DNA from: Rhypophila decipiens
Lineage: Eukaryota; Ascomycota; Sordariomycetes; Sordariales; Naviculisporaceae
Direction of reading: 5' to 3'
Assembly (NCBI GenBank): GCA_033297075.1
Contig: MU858195.1
Coordinates: forward strand, 31,370-95,369
Length of the DNA: 64,000 nucleotides
Part shown: positions 9,964 to 19,417 of the stretch, one piece after another
Position numbering within the stretch: the stretch's first letter is position 1
Layout of the letters: each line of letters begins with the position of its first letter
Translations under genes and position numbers: made by a program
The notes under the pieces: generated by a model
Databases searched by the model: none
What the model was told of the DNA's origin: nothing
The model's input: the letters and a program-made list of their open reading frames with translations, nothing else

Positions 9964-10741
9964 GACGGCCCTGCCATCTCAGTGGCAACGCGTGGTAACC
10001 TTGTGATTGACGAGCTTGGAGCAGAAGCGCAACGACATCACAATGGGCTGTTTTTGGGGTTGCAACTTTCGATCGCGACAAGATGTCTAGAGTTTGCGAG
10101 GGACCAAGTTATGCCGTTCAGCTGCACGGAAATAGATGGGCGGAGATATCTGTGGTGACATCTTTTTGGGCGGCTGGAATGATCTTGACCGATGTTTCTA
10201 TGGTGGAATAAATGTCGTCCCTTCCCGGATGACTCTCCATGCATTTGAGGTATTGGGGGGAGAGCTACTTAGGCATGTGGTGCAGGTCAGACTATTCATT
10301 TCCAGATCTCAACTTCTCCCCTGTTGATCACGACCCCGATTACGTGATACACTTGGCTTCTGGCCTCCTTTTCAGGCCTCAATAATTATGTCAAGATCAT
10401 TGCTCCCAGAACCACGATCCTTCACGGCATCCCGACGGCAAATTAAGCCCCCAACTCTCGGAGACAGTTCCGGTAGAAACAGGTGGTGGTCAGCCCTCGA
10501 TGGAGTAAAGAGGTGGGATTCAGGTTACACCAGTACCAATCAGATATTTTTAGAAGGCGAAAAATCCTGGTTCAAAGTCCGAACTGATCCTCGGCGATTT
10601 TTGCTCGATACCTTTTGGAATGATTCCTCATTCCACCTTCTGCAGGTTTATCGAACCGTGCATGGGGAAATACCACCGTACCATGGTTCAGCTCTGCTAA
10701 TGACTGGTCGACTCGCTTCTGTGGTTGATGTGGGTTGTGTG
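9964..10741. other. Intergenic
   Basis: No supported gene. A 118-codon frame at 10388-10744 (plus) has no recognisable features and its stop codon lies inside the MITE-like element, so I leave it out. Confidence 0.45.
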
Positions 10742-10945
10742 TAATCTCTTTGATCGTGAAGAACGCCAAAATAAAGACACACCCTCCAGTCTAATCCCTG
10801 CTTTCCATGGTAAATTAGTAGGGTGTGTGAAATTCTATATGCAAGGTGGTCTGTGGTAGACCCACTCTAACAAATTTACAGTAAAACAGGGATTATACAA
10901 GAGGGGGTGAAACTATTTTGGCGTTCTTCACACTCAGAGAGATTA
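10742..10945. mobile_element. MITE-like foldback element, about 204 bp, TA-flanked
   Basis: The left end TAATCTCTTTGATCGTGAAG and the right end (reverse complement TAATCTCTCTGAGTGTGAAG) extend to 32-bp terminal inverted repeats with three mismatches, ending AACGCCAAAATA in both. Weaker pairing continues inwards (TAATCCCTG is present in both arms). Both ends carry TA, which fits a Tc1/mariner-type target duplication. There is no internal ORF, so it is non-autonomous. Confidence 0.85.
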
Positions 10946-11717
10946 ATCTGACGTCCTTGGGTTGCACATACGGATACTACCGCATGCTCTCGTTGAGATG
11001 GGTTCTGCGCCAAACCCTTTCAAGACAAGGAGCGGGCGAGGATAGAGCGGAAATATCCAATCGGAATCCTGTCCATTTGAACTAGTGTAGAGTACACGTG
11101 TGTACTGGGTACGGGGTACGGATACACTTATACCATACACTACACAAATGTTGCCCCGCTTCTTGCCCTAAAAAGGTTTGGCGCAAAATCCATCTCAACG
11201 AGAGTATGCGGTATTTCCTTTTCCGTACGGAGTGCTCTCCACGGCATTTCCCACGCTACCGTGCCCTCCTCGGTTCCTCATTCGCTGCCTGTCTGCCGAG
11301 TCCCGGCTACCAGAAACGCCCCTCGCATGGCCCGCAATGTCGGTCTTGGAAATGGAATCATGGAAGCCCAATGCCTTGGAAATGAGGTCACATCAGTGCG
11401 CCAAGCCAATAGGCACGATGGATGCGCGATGTACCGTGGAAACAGGCCGAAGCGTGCCAATCACATTCGACAGCGTTCGATAGAGGGCTGATTCGGCAAT
11501 CTTTTCGTAATAGCTGAGCCGCTGTGCAGTACTATGCCTGAAGGAGGCTGCTAAACGCCTGGGCATCAGGTGACCGGTCAAGAGAAAATTGGTTCACGAC
11601 GGACTATAAGATTGCGAGTCTTTCTGTCATATTCTTTGGTCCTTTTTCCACCCACCCCCCACCCCTTGCTCTTTCTCTTTTAAATCCTTTATTGGATTTC
11701 CTCGCCAAGTCAGCATC
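10946..11717. other. Intergenic, promoter of the beta-propeller gene
   Basis: Short overlapping open frames on both strands over 11098-11581 show no domains. A pyrimidine-rich tract (about 11640-11690) precedes the ATG at 11718, as is usual for highly expressed fungal genes. No other element is seen. Confidence 0.45.
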
Positions 11718-12686
11718 ATGTCCAAGTACCTCTCTCTCCTCGCCTCGGGCTTGGCCATCGCCACGTGCAGCCCAACCCCGGCCCCGCCAGTGCCAGTAGG
11801 GACGGTGACAACACTCGCCGCACCCCCTTACACCTTCTTTGAGAACCAATTCCAGCTCCCTAACGGGGATCTCCTCATCTCGACCCTCACCTCGCCAAAC
11901 GTCTTCAAGATCAACCCCAAGGCCGCCAGCCCTGCCCTCACCGTCGTCGCCACCTTCCCCGACGCAGAGAGAGTAACCGGCATCGCACCCGCTGGTCCTG
12001 GGAAATTCGCCGCAGTGGGAGGCAACGAGAACGGCTGGGTCCTCGACGACCCGTACCTCAACATCTTCAAGCTTGACGGGACAATCGTCGACCGCATCCA
12101 GGGCCCCACTGAGCCCTCTCTGCTCAATGGATTGATCCAGCTGCCCGCGAAGCCTCATATCCTCCTCAGCGCGGACTCCACCAACGGCCGCATTGTCAGG
12201 TGGAACATCCAGACCCGCACCGTCAGCACTGCGGTAACTGACGCCGCGCTGAATGGCGACACCGATCCCACCAACCCCTTGCCGCTGGGAGTCAACGGGC
12301 TCAAGATCAGAGGCCAATATCTGTACTTTACCAACACCTTCCAAGGAACCTTTGGCCGCTTCCAGATTGACCTCCACACGGGCGCCAAGACGGGACCTGT
12401 CGAGATTCTGGTGCAATTGGCGTTGCCTACCGGGTTCACGAACGCGTTTGATGATTTTACTTTTGACGCTGCCGGGAATGCGTATGTTACCCAGCATTTC
12501 AACAGTGTCATCAAGGTTACGCCTGCTGGTGTTGTCAGTGTTGTGCCTGGAACGGGCACCTTTGAGAGTCCCATCAAGACTCCTACGTCTGTTTCGGTCA
12601 GCGGGGATCAGAAGTGGTTGTATGTTACTACTGGTATGAGCGAGTACTCGAGCGGTGGCGTTTACAAGATTCGGATTGCTGCTTAG
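11718..12686 (+). CDS. Secreted six-bladed beta-propeller (SMP-30/NHL-like)
   Basis: Intronless, 322 residues. A signal peptide spans about residues 1-17 (YLSLLASGLAIATCS). The mature chain shows repeated blade motifs: FENQFQLPNGDLLISTL, NVFKINP, VTGIAPAGPGKFAAVGG, LNGLIQLPAKPHILLSADS, GRIVRWNIQT, LGVNGLKIRGQYLYFTNT, FDDFTFDAAGNAYVTQHF and PTSVSVSGDQKWLYVTTG. This is the layout of SMP-30/gluconolactonase-like and NHL propellers. Known secreted fungal relatives include calcium-dependent lactonases and the hetero-Diels-Alderases of tropolone-sesquiterpene pathways. No biosynthetic partners are next to it here, so I keep to the fold. A 376-codon antisense frame covers it, but I regard that as a shadow. 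Confidence 0.8.
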   Translation: MSKYLSLLASGLAIATCSPTPAPPVPVGTVTTLAAPPYTFFENQFQLPNGDLLISTLTSPNVFKINPKAASPALTVVATFPDAERVTGIAPAGPGKFAAVGGNENGWVLDDPYLNIFKLDGTIVDRIQGPTEPSLLNGLIQLPAKPHILLSADSTNGRIVRWNIQTRTVSTAVTDAALNGDTDPTNPLPLGVNGLKIRGQYLYFTNTFQGTFGRFQIDLHTGAKTGPVEILVQLALPTGFTNAFDDFTFDAAGNAYVTQHFNSVIKVTPAGVVSVVPGTGTFESPIKTPTSVSVSGDQKWLYVTTGMSEYSSGGVYKIRIAA

Positions 12687-12988
12687 GTGGGGGACATGGA
12701 ATCTTGGGACGTGGTATAAAAGCGTGAAAGACATGTTCCATGGTTTCTGCCGTCAGTTTACGGTTGTGGTCAAAAGCGTGTTTACATGTACTTAGGATCC
12801 GAGAATACAACAGTGAAGACATTTTGACGTACCAAAGTACCTGCTTTTGTGTTCGAGTTCAAGTTGCGGATAAGGTAAATGAATGACAATTATAACATTG
12901 CTCAAGTATTGACAAGAAAGAAGCTAAGTTGATATAAAGAAGGAACTCTCACGATATGTGTGTAGCTACTAGCTAGTACAGTAACGTT
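12687..12988. other. Intergenic, convergent 3' ends
   Basis: AT-rich 3' flank between the propeller gene and a minus-strand ORF. Nothing recognisable. Confidence 0.5.
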
Positions 12989-13495
12989 TCAAATATAGGT
13001 ATGTTCATATATCATGTGATGTATCCTGAGTAGGCCTCCACCATCACAATCGACCCGCCAATCTCGAGTCTGTCGTGCCAGAAGTGACCTGAGGCGATCT
13101 GCGGACCAGATCCTGCAGCTTCTCCCGGCTTTCGGTGATTTTCCCCTCAACAGTCTGATAAGCTGGTCAATCTTGTCATCCAAAACCACAAGAACGTTCT
13201 TGAGTTTCTTTCGCCGTTTCCTTGCCTCGGTACACTTCCCAATGACTTGCAAGACTAAAAGAACCGATGGCAAGACAGCGACCAAGAGCGCGAGCATCTG
13301 GCCGCTGCAGTCAGCCAGGTCACCCCCCAGATCGATATGATTGAGCTGGATCGTCCTCTCGATGGAGTAGGTTGGCAGAGCGCCGAACAAGACGCCGACC
13401 GAGACGGTGGTGATGATTTTGCGCCCCCAGATGGAGTACCACTCATGCTTGGTCAGCGGTTTCCGGTTATGACCCGGCTTCTGATCTGTTTCCAT
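12989..13495 (-). CDS. Small hypothetical membrane protein
   Basis: An open frame of 168 codons starting MSTOP-delimited at ATG 13495 (METDQKPGHNRKPL), with an in-frame stop just upstream. Two hydrophobic stretches are visible (TTVSVGVLFGALPTYSI and MLALLVAVLPSVLLVLQVIG). They are followed by a strongly basic segment (CTEARKRRKKLKNVLVVL) and a C-terminus rich in Arg. No family is recognised. Two further short minus-strand frames upstream (to 13885) contain a hydrophobic stretch and a basic coiled segment and might be extra exons or relics of a longer gene. Confidence 0.35.
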   Translation of the reverse strand: METDQKPGHNRKPLTKHEWYSIWGRKIITTVSVGVLFGALPTYSIERTIQLNHIDLGGDLADCSGQMLALLVAVLPSVLLVLQVIGKCTEARKRRKKLKNVLVVLDDKIDQLIRLLRGKSPKAGRSCRIWSADRLRSLLARQTRDWRVDCDGGGLLRIHHMIYEHTYI

Positions 13496-13942
13496 CGCTG
13501 CTGTTTGCTCTCATCCTGGTTGACTTGCTGCTTCAATTTCTTTATTTCGTGGTCCGGCCCTGCCGGGTGTTGGGTTGTCCCCGTACCCTGGTCAGGGTGA
13601 TTGTCCTTCTCTTGCTGTCATTTCTCTCGACGATGCCTCTCAAGCTCCTCTTTCTATTGTTTGTTTCTTTTTTTTTTGCTTGCTTGATTCTTCTGTCTAC
13701 TTTCTCGTCAAGCTTGGCCAGGGCTGCAGCGCGAAACATGCGGGTGCGACCTCCAAGACGATCAGGGTAATGCCCGATATCAGAAGAAAGAGGGTTCCGT
13801 CACACCATGACCAAGGACAGCCTGTGCCTATGGAAGTTAGAGAGAGTAGACTAAGCTTATAGTTTATTAAAAGCCCTAAGGGCAATTTACTCTTGATTCG
13901 GCCTTTTTAAGTTATCCTTTGAACTAAACTAGCTTGCTAGGA
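13496..13942. other. Intergenic or decayed coding sequence
   Basis: Fragmentary minus-strand open frames (13542-13739 basic; 13697-13885 hydrophobic) without a shared frame. The plus-strand reading is T-rich. I can support no gene. Confidence 0.35.
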
Positions 13943-16343
13943 CTAGCCTTTTCGAGTCATGCTGAGGACGATCTGTGAAATGTAATCCAGTGTTTCAGGT
14001 GCGGAATCGCCGGGTTCCCGCCCTTTCCTCGAGGCTCCTTTAAACGATGCGCCTCCAGTGTTTGCCCCTGCTCTAATCAGTCTTTCAACCGCACTCCGAT
14101 GCTTGAAATGCGCTGCTATGAACAGTGGTGTACACTTCCAATTCAGGTCATGATCATCCACGGTTGCACCCGCCGCGAGAAGCACCTCCATCTCCTCTAG
14201 ATTCCCATGACGAGCTGTTTCCCATAGTGCGGACCGTCCAAAATGATTCTGATCATTAACATTGGCGCCATGTTTGAGAAGCAGCTTTATCGCCTCTGCA
14301 AGTCGATAAACTGATGCTATCCATAGTGCGGACTCGCTATCAGTGTTCTTGAAATGAACATTGGCGCCATATTCAATAAGCACCTCCATCGCCTCTAGGT
14401 GTCCAAGACAAGTTATCTCCCATAGTAACCGTCCCATAGAATGCTTGACATCGACATTGGCTCCTCCATTTGCAATAAGCAGGCGGATGACTTCATGGTG
14501 ATTGTGCTGAGATGATACAAAGAGTGGGGTCCACCCGTCTATATCTGGTTCGTTAACCGTGGCTCCTGCGTCAAGAAGTAATTTGGTAGTGGCGATGTTG
14601 CCGCGGCGGGATGATATCCAGAGCGCAGATCTTCCTTTTGCGTCTTTAACATTGGCTGGTGTTCCAGCGGACAGGAGCATCGACGCTAGTTGATTATACT
14701 CTTCCCTAGAAAGAGTAGCAGCGATGTGAAGAGCATTGTTGAAGCCATCTTCCGTGGCACTCAGCACAACAAGTCTTTCCAGCGGACTCAGGATTCGAGC
14801 CTCAACAATGAGAGCCTTGACCTCACTTACATCATTGTTCAATGCTGACATTGAAAGAGCCGAAGCGAGTGACTGCCTGAGCACCAAGGCCCTTTCCTGG
14901 TACTGAAACAGGTCGCGCTTATCTAGGCATCCACTCTCAGGTCCGAGGTTGATAAGTGTCTTCCGCTCTTCACAGGTATTGGTGTCGAGGTTCTTGTTTC
15001 CTTTCCGTATGGCGGCCAGTAATGGGGACGCGATGCGGCTTGTATCGATATCTTTGTGGTTGACCACCATGTTGACAATGAGAAGGCTTCCTTTTCTTAT
15101 GGCGGTCATTAACGGGGAGTCTGGGGACTTCACGCAGTTGACATCGACATCGGGGTGCCCCAGCAGCAGCGCAACAATTTCAGGATTCTCCTTCCCGATG
15201 GCGGTAATCAATGGGGACCCCAGTGGTCCCACGCGGTTTACATCGATACCAGGGTGCCCCAGCAGCAACGCAACTATCTGGGGGGTTTCCTTCTCTACCG
15301 CGGAAAAGAGAGGGGTTCCTCCCTCCTTGCTCTCGTGGTTTAGATTGATGTCTGTCTCGTCAAGTAGCATCTTCACCATGCTGACATGTCCGCTAACCAC
15401 CGCATTGTTTATTGCAGCGTTCCCAGAGTCTGATGGTAGGTTTACTTCGACTCTAGGAACGTCCAATAGACATCTGACAACATCCATGGAGTTATTCGCC
15501 ACGGCTAGCAACAGCATTGTCTCCTCGCCGGGCTTGAATGGGCCGTTGGGATCAAGTTTCGTTCTCGTCATGAACTCTGAGAATGTTGCGGGGTGGTTGT
15601 TAAGCAGGGCCCAACGGAGAATCTCCTTGGGCATGTCGGCTGGGTATATTTCACCTAGGCGCCCCAATGTCCAGTTGGGGAGCTCAAATAGGACGTCCTC
15701 CTCGCCAAAGACGAAATATGAGATTGTCCGCCGAATGACATGATCGAGTGTGGTGGTTTTTTTTGTAGTCAGGACGTGGGAAGCCGTCTGTGCCCGCATC
15801 TGAGGAAATTCCAAGCAGCGCGTAGATCTTGTCTCGGCTCTCAGTGGCCTCGCTCGATCCAAACTTCTTGAGGAGAGTAAAAAGCGTAGGCATTTTGCTA
15901 TGCCACGAGTGCTGTCGTAAATAGCCAGGCATGATTTCCAGCACCGCCTGTACATGTGGGTCGACCATGCCCTCAAGTTGGAACAACTTTGGCATCAGCA
16001 CCAATGTTCATGTCGGAACAGTGTACCGTCCGCAGCCAACTGTTGCCGTCTTGGCGTTGAAGATTTCCTGAATAATCCAGATGCGCCGAAACCACGGTCG
16101 TCCGAATAGAGTCTTCAGAACGTTGTGCTGAAACTGGTAAAATCCAATGGGGTCTAGCGGGATTCCATCCAGGTGCTCCTTTTGCTGCAGCAGAACCGGC
16201 CATTCGTTGAGCCATGCTTCTTCCGAGTTTCTCCTGTATTCGGGCCGGCTTATCGCGCCCTTTCCTCCCCATCGTCCGGAACCTGTCCTCCTCCGGCTCC
16301 CCTCTACTCGCCCTCTACTCGCCCTCAACCTGCTCTTGTACAT
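13943..16343 (-). pseudogene. HET-domain protein with C-terminal ankyrin repeats, decayed
   Basis: The upstream part (from 16343) reads RPWFRRIWIIQEIFNAK then VGCGRY, the C-terminal half of a HET domain. A TGA at 16008-16010 follows in the same frame, after which the frame continues PKLFQLEGMV ... SRDKIYALLGISSDAG, another HET hallmark. At DYKK an A8 run (15757-15764) shifts the frame. Seven A residues would keep DYKKTTTLDHVIRRTISYF open. From there a 590-residue frame carries about ten ankyrin repeats, for example KGRSALWISSRRGNIATTKL and DGWTPLFVSSQHNHHEVIRL. The N-terminal half of the HET domain (the LSYxWG and LWIDaxCINQ blocks) is absent; its place is taken by the promoter of the divergent gene at 16342. 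HET proteins trigger incompatibility-type cell death, and the repeats would be the sensor. With a truncation, a stop and a frameshift it is probably dead. Confidence 0.8.
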
Positions 16344-16821
16344 GGCGGACCATTGCTACGGCGATCTAGGCGCGTGCATCAAGAGCAGCGGCTTCGGCGA
16401 CACCGACGAGCCCTTCCAGGAGATGGACAAGGTCATGCTCTCACTCATCCCCTCTCTGCCCGTTCCCTCCACCGAAGGCTTCGTCCTCCAGCCATCGAAA
16501 TCCGACTTTGGCAGCGAAGAAGCCGAAATAAATAATCTCGAGAGCATAAAGAAGAAGATGAAGAGGGGCATGTTTAATAAGCAAGAGCGCGGCTGGCTCA
16601 ACGCTGCTCGGATAAAAGACCTGCATGCCATGTTCCGGGCCCGACAGGAACGGCGCGAGAAGGTTGTTTCTGAGGAAAATGGAGACTGGGCGGGTAATGC
16701 GCTAAATGACCTCGTCGAGACCAGGATGCGGATCGACAAGTACGGAATCGGGGAACACTACTTCCGCGAGAGTGTGCACAAGTTGGCTGAGCTAAAGGGG
16801 GTTGAAGCGCCCGAGATTTAG
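16342..16821 (+). CDS. Hypothetical protein, charged helical
   Basis: ATG at 16342 gives 159 residues in one exon. An N-terminal stretch, MADHCYGDLGACIKSSGF, is followed by a hydrophobic turn (MLSLIPSLPVPSTEGFVL). A long charged helical half follows (EAEINNLESIKKKMKRGMF, ARIKDLHAMFRARQERREKV, LVETRMRIDKYGIGEHYF) that is likely to form coiled coils. The frame is open further upstream to 16147, but that part antisenses the HET remnant. I recognise no family. It may be a young or lineage-specific gene placed where the HET 5' end was lost. Confidence 0.5.
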   Translation: MADHCYGDLGACIKSSGFGDTDEPFQEMDKVMLSLIPSLPVPSTEGFVLQPSKSDFGSEEAEINNLESIKKKMKRGMFNKQERGWLNAARIKDLHAMFRARQERREKVVSEENGDWAGNALNDLVETRMRIDKYGIGEHYFRESVHKLAELKGVEAPEI

Positions 16822-17590
16822 CGTCTATCATGGAACTAGCTGCACAAGTTGATAGTTGCCGTTGAGATGGACAGCGTCAGCTTCCTGGGGCGTGGCGGGT
16901 AGTGTAGCATGTTCACAAGGGTGGCTCGCAACCAATTCAAGTCACTAGAGAGGTCCTCCAGGGTTATTTCTTCCAGGTCAATAAAAGCGGCCAGACCGTT
17001 GCCAGCACCGCCAGACTGCTCACGTTCTATCCAACACCAAAGTCAAGACCCCATGAAGTTCCCCTCCTCGCGATACTCCTCCCATTCGCCCTCTGTCGAT
17101 TACTACCTGCACCATACTGCGCGATCTCAGTCATAGTCTACCACACAATACGTGAGTGGACGAGTTACACGGTTACGAGGATGACTGCCATCATGGTCAG
17201 GGGTCCGCTGCCGACGGTAACGACGATGGGCACGGTTACTGCTAGGGCGGTGCAGGAGGAAAAAGATGGGAGCCAGGGACAACATAGACTGCCTTTTCCA
17301 GTGGTTGGGGCTCGCAAGGTGGAGGCTGCTTTGATGTGAATTGTTTGTCATTGTCTCATGTAGCTATTCCAAGAATTTCTTAAGAAATCCCAATCTTCGC
17401 CAGCAGCAAACCGATCATAGTCGATCACTCCAGTCCAGGCCTCACCTACCTTTATACTCAAGTTTCTCGACTCTAGCCCATTACTATTTTCTGGCCCTGT
17501 CTTGTCTTTATCATTCTTGGTCCCATATTGTATCCTCCGGATCGTCTAGCCAGTCATATCAGGCTCCAGTCCTACCATCAACGAGCACTC
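16822..17590. other. Intergenic
   Basis: No gene supported. Short frames on both strands lack features. CT- and TC-rich tracts occur near 17400-17560. Confidence 0.5.
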
Positions 17591-18058
17591 TCAACTCTGA
17601 CCCTCACTGCCACCACCAGCAGCAACGGAGGAGGTGGAATTTTCTCCCTTCTTCATCTTCTTCAACTCCTTCCCATCAGGACCAACCTTAGGCTCCCTAC
17701 CGGCATTGGTCCCCCACCCCCCAAAGCCCTCACCAGCAGCCATCCCACCCAACCCTGTAGTCCCACCCATCGCTAACTTTCCAGCAAGTTGATTCCCCGC
17801 CACGCCGGGGGCGTTCTTTCCCCAGTCGACAATCTGCTCTTTTGTCTTGCCCGTGTACTTTAGCAATTCTTCGTCCGAGATTGTCTTGTTTCGACCCGTT
17901 TTGGCGTCGTGATATCGCCTGTAGAGGGATTTCTTTTCTTTCTTTGGCTTTCCATTTCCATCTAGAAGGAGTGGGTTTGTGGAGGTGGCTGTGGAGGTTG
18001 AGAATTGTGAGGATAGGGTTGTTGTTGATTCGTAAGGGTCGGGTTGGTTGTCGGACAT
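17591..18058 (-). CDS. Conserved fungal hypothetical protein, 155 residues
   Basis: I take ATG at 18058 (MSDNQPDPYES). After a Ser/Thr-rich start comes a conserved-looking core: KKEKKSLYRRYHDAKTGRNK, ISDEELLKYTGKTKEQIVDW and APGVAGNQLAGKLAMG. A Gly-rich and Lys-rich tail follows (GLGGMAAGEGFGGWG, KELKKMKKGEN). Similar cores occur as short uncharacterised proteins in many Pezizomycotina, from my general knowledge. No catalytic motif, signal peptide or membrane segment is visible. It probably has a disordered tail and a short helical domain, with unknown function. Confidence 0.65.
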   Translation of the reverse strand: MSDNQPDPYESTTTLSSQFSTSTATSTNPLLLDGNGKPKKEKKSLYRRYHDAKTGRNKTISDEELLKYTGKTKEQIVDWGKNAPGVAGNQLAGKLAMGGTTGLGGMAAGEGFGGWGTNAGREPKVGPDGKELKKMKKGENSTSSVAAGGGSEGQS

Positions 18059-19417
18059 TTTGGCTGGTCTGGACAACGATGTCTGGCTGTTGCAGTTTTG
18101 AAAAAGAAAAGTAGGATTGATGTTGAAATTGGGTTGAATGCGTGTAGAGTATTGCTGGCAAGGTTCAATATTAGGTTGAGTGTACTAGATATAGTGTGAT
18201 AGTTGAGCTTCGAGTATGATGCGATGCTTTGGCAAACCGAAATACTCAAAATATTTTAAACAAAAGACATGAGTGTTTCAGTCTCTCTACCGGGCTGCCC
18301 AGTCACTTATAGATGAGCATGTATTCTTCCGGACTCTGGTGTGTGTCAGCCCAGTGTAACGCCATGACACGCCCGAAGTCTAGTTACCAGGTAATTACCC
18401 CGCAATATATCTGTAACACAGCAAACAATCATACCCGATCTTCCATGAGTCTCAATCCGTAAGCACACGCGTAACATGAATTTGGCCACCGACCACTCAG
18501 ACCGAGAACCAAAACTCGTAATCCGAGACCTCACCGCAACGTTATCCCCATCCGGACCAAGGCATACAAGGCGGACCGTGACAGTATCTTGTGAGCATAT
18601 GATAGCTGCTCATAAGCAATGTAATTGGAAACCAGACACCGAAACACCCGGGCAATGTAACCGATCGCGGGGCTGTGCCGACGAAATGGAGGGTGGGCCC
18701 GGATTCCCAATTACGTCACCGAGGCCCCCGTGCCAAGACATCGAATCGCCGAGTCCGAGCCGTGCCAGACGCCCGGCAAGCGGCAACTTGTGCCGAGCGA
18801 CAGTAATTTATCCCCGGCTGGGAATGGGATAAGGACCGGCCTCTGGTACAACCCACAAATCACCAAGATTCTCAAAGCTCGACAACAAACCTTTGCGATA
18901 GAACCCGTGGTCTGCAGACATCTCAATACCACGGATCAGTTGGAAGTGAGGCTGCGTGACGTTTGTGAGTAAGGTCGGAGCGGAGCATCGCAGGAGACCG
19001 TCCATTGGTGCTAGACATACGAGCACATGGCCTCTTGGTGACTCTGGGGTCAATCCAGTCCCATAGCTTGAAAACGATATTTTATTGCCTGACCAATAAC
19101 GCCAATCGAGTCCCAATTGAAACTTGCTCGCAGTACCTCACGGCCCAACTCTGCAATATCTGGCAACAGCATAATATCCAGTGAAGTCAAGGACGCATCC
19201 CGAGTTTCCCCACCCATTCATAGATATTAAAGTCATCGATACCGTCAATGAACAGCTTCCGAGCAATTCTTTACTCGCCGCTCATGATCATGGAGACCCT
19301 ATCACAAGGCATTCAAGGCGGGTCATTGCATTGATGATTGAACTAGTTCAATGGGTCAGAAAATGGGTCAGACAATGAACCAGACCAACAGGCTGATACT
19401 CACAGAGTCCCATTTAC
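18059..19417. other. Intergenic
   Basis: About 1.36 kb with only short, featureless open frames (for example 18476-18832 plus). I see no tRNA, inverted repeat or tandem array here. Confidence 0.5.

Noticed and set aside
10388..10744. 118-codon plus-strand frame
   Set aside because: Featureless and its stop lies in the first bases of the MITE-like element; no splice partners.
11604..12734. 376-codon minus-strand open frame antisense to the beta-propeller gene
   Set aside because: The plus strand has a signal peptide and clear propeller blades; the antisense product is Arg/Gly/Val-rich without any domain and mirrors the GC-rich third positions of the real gene.
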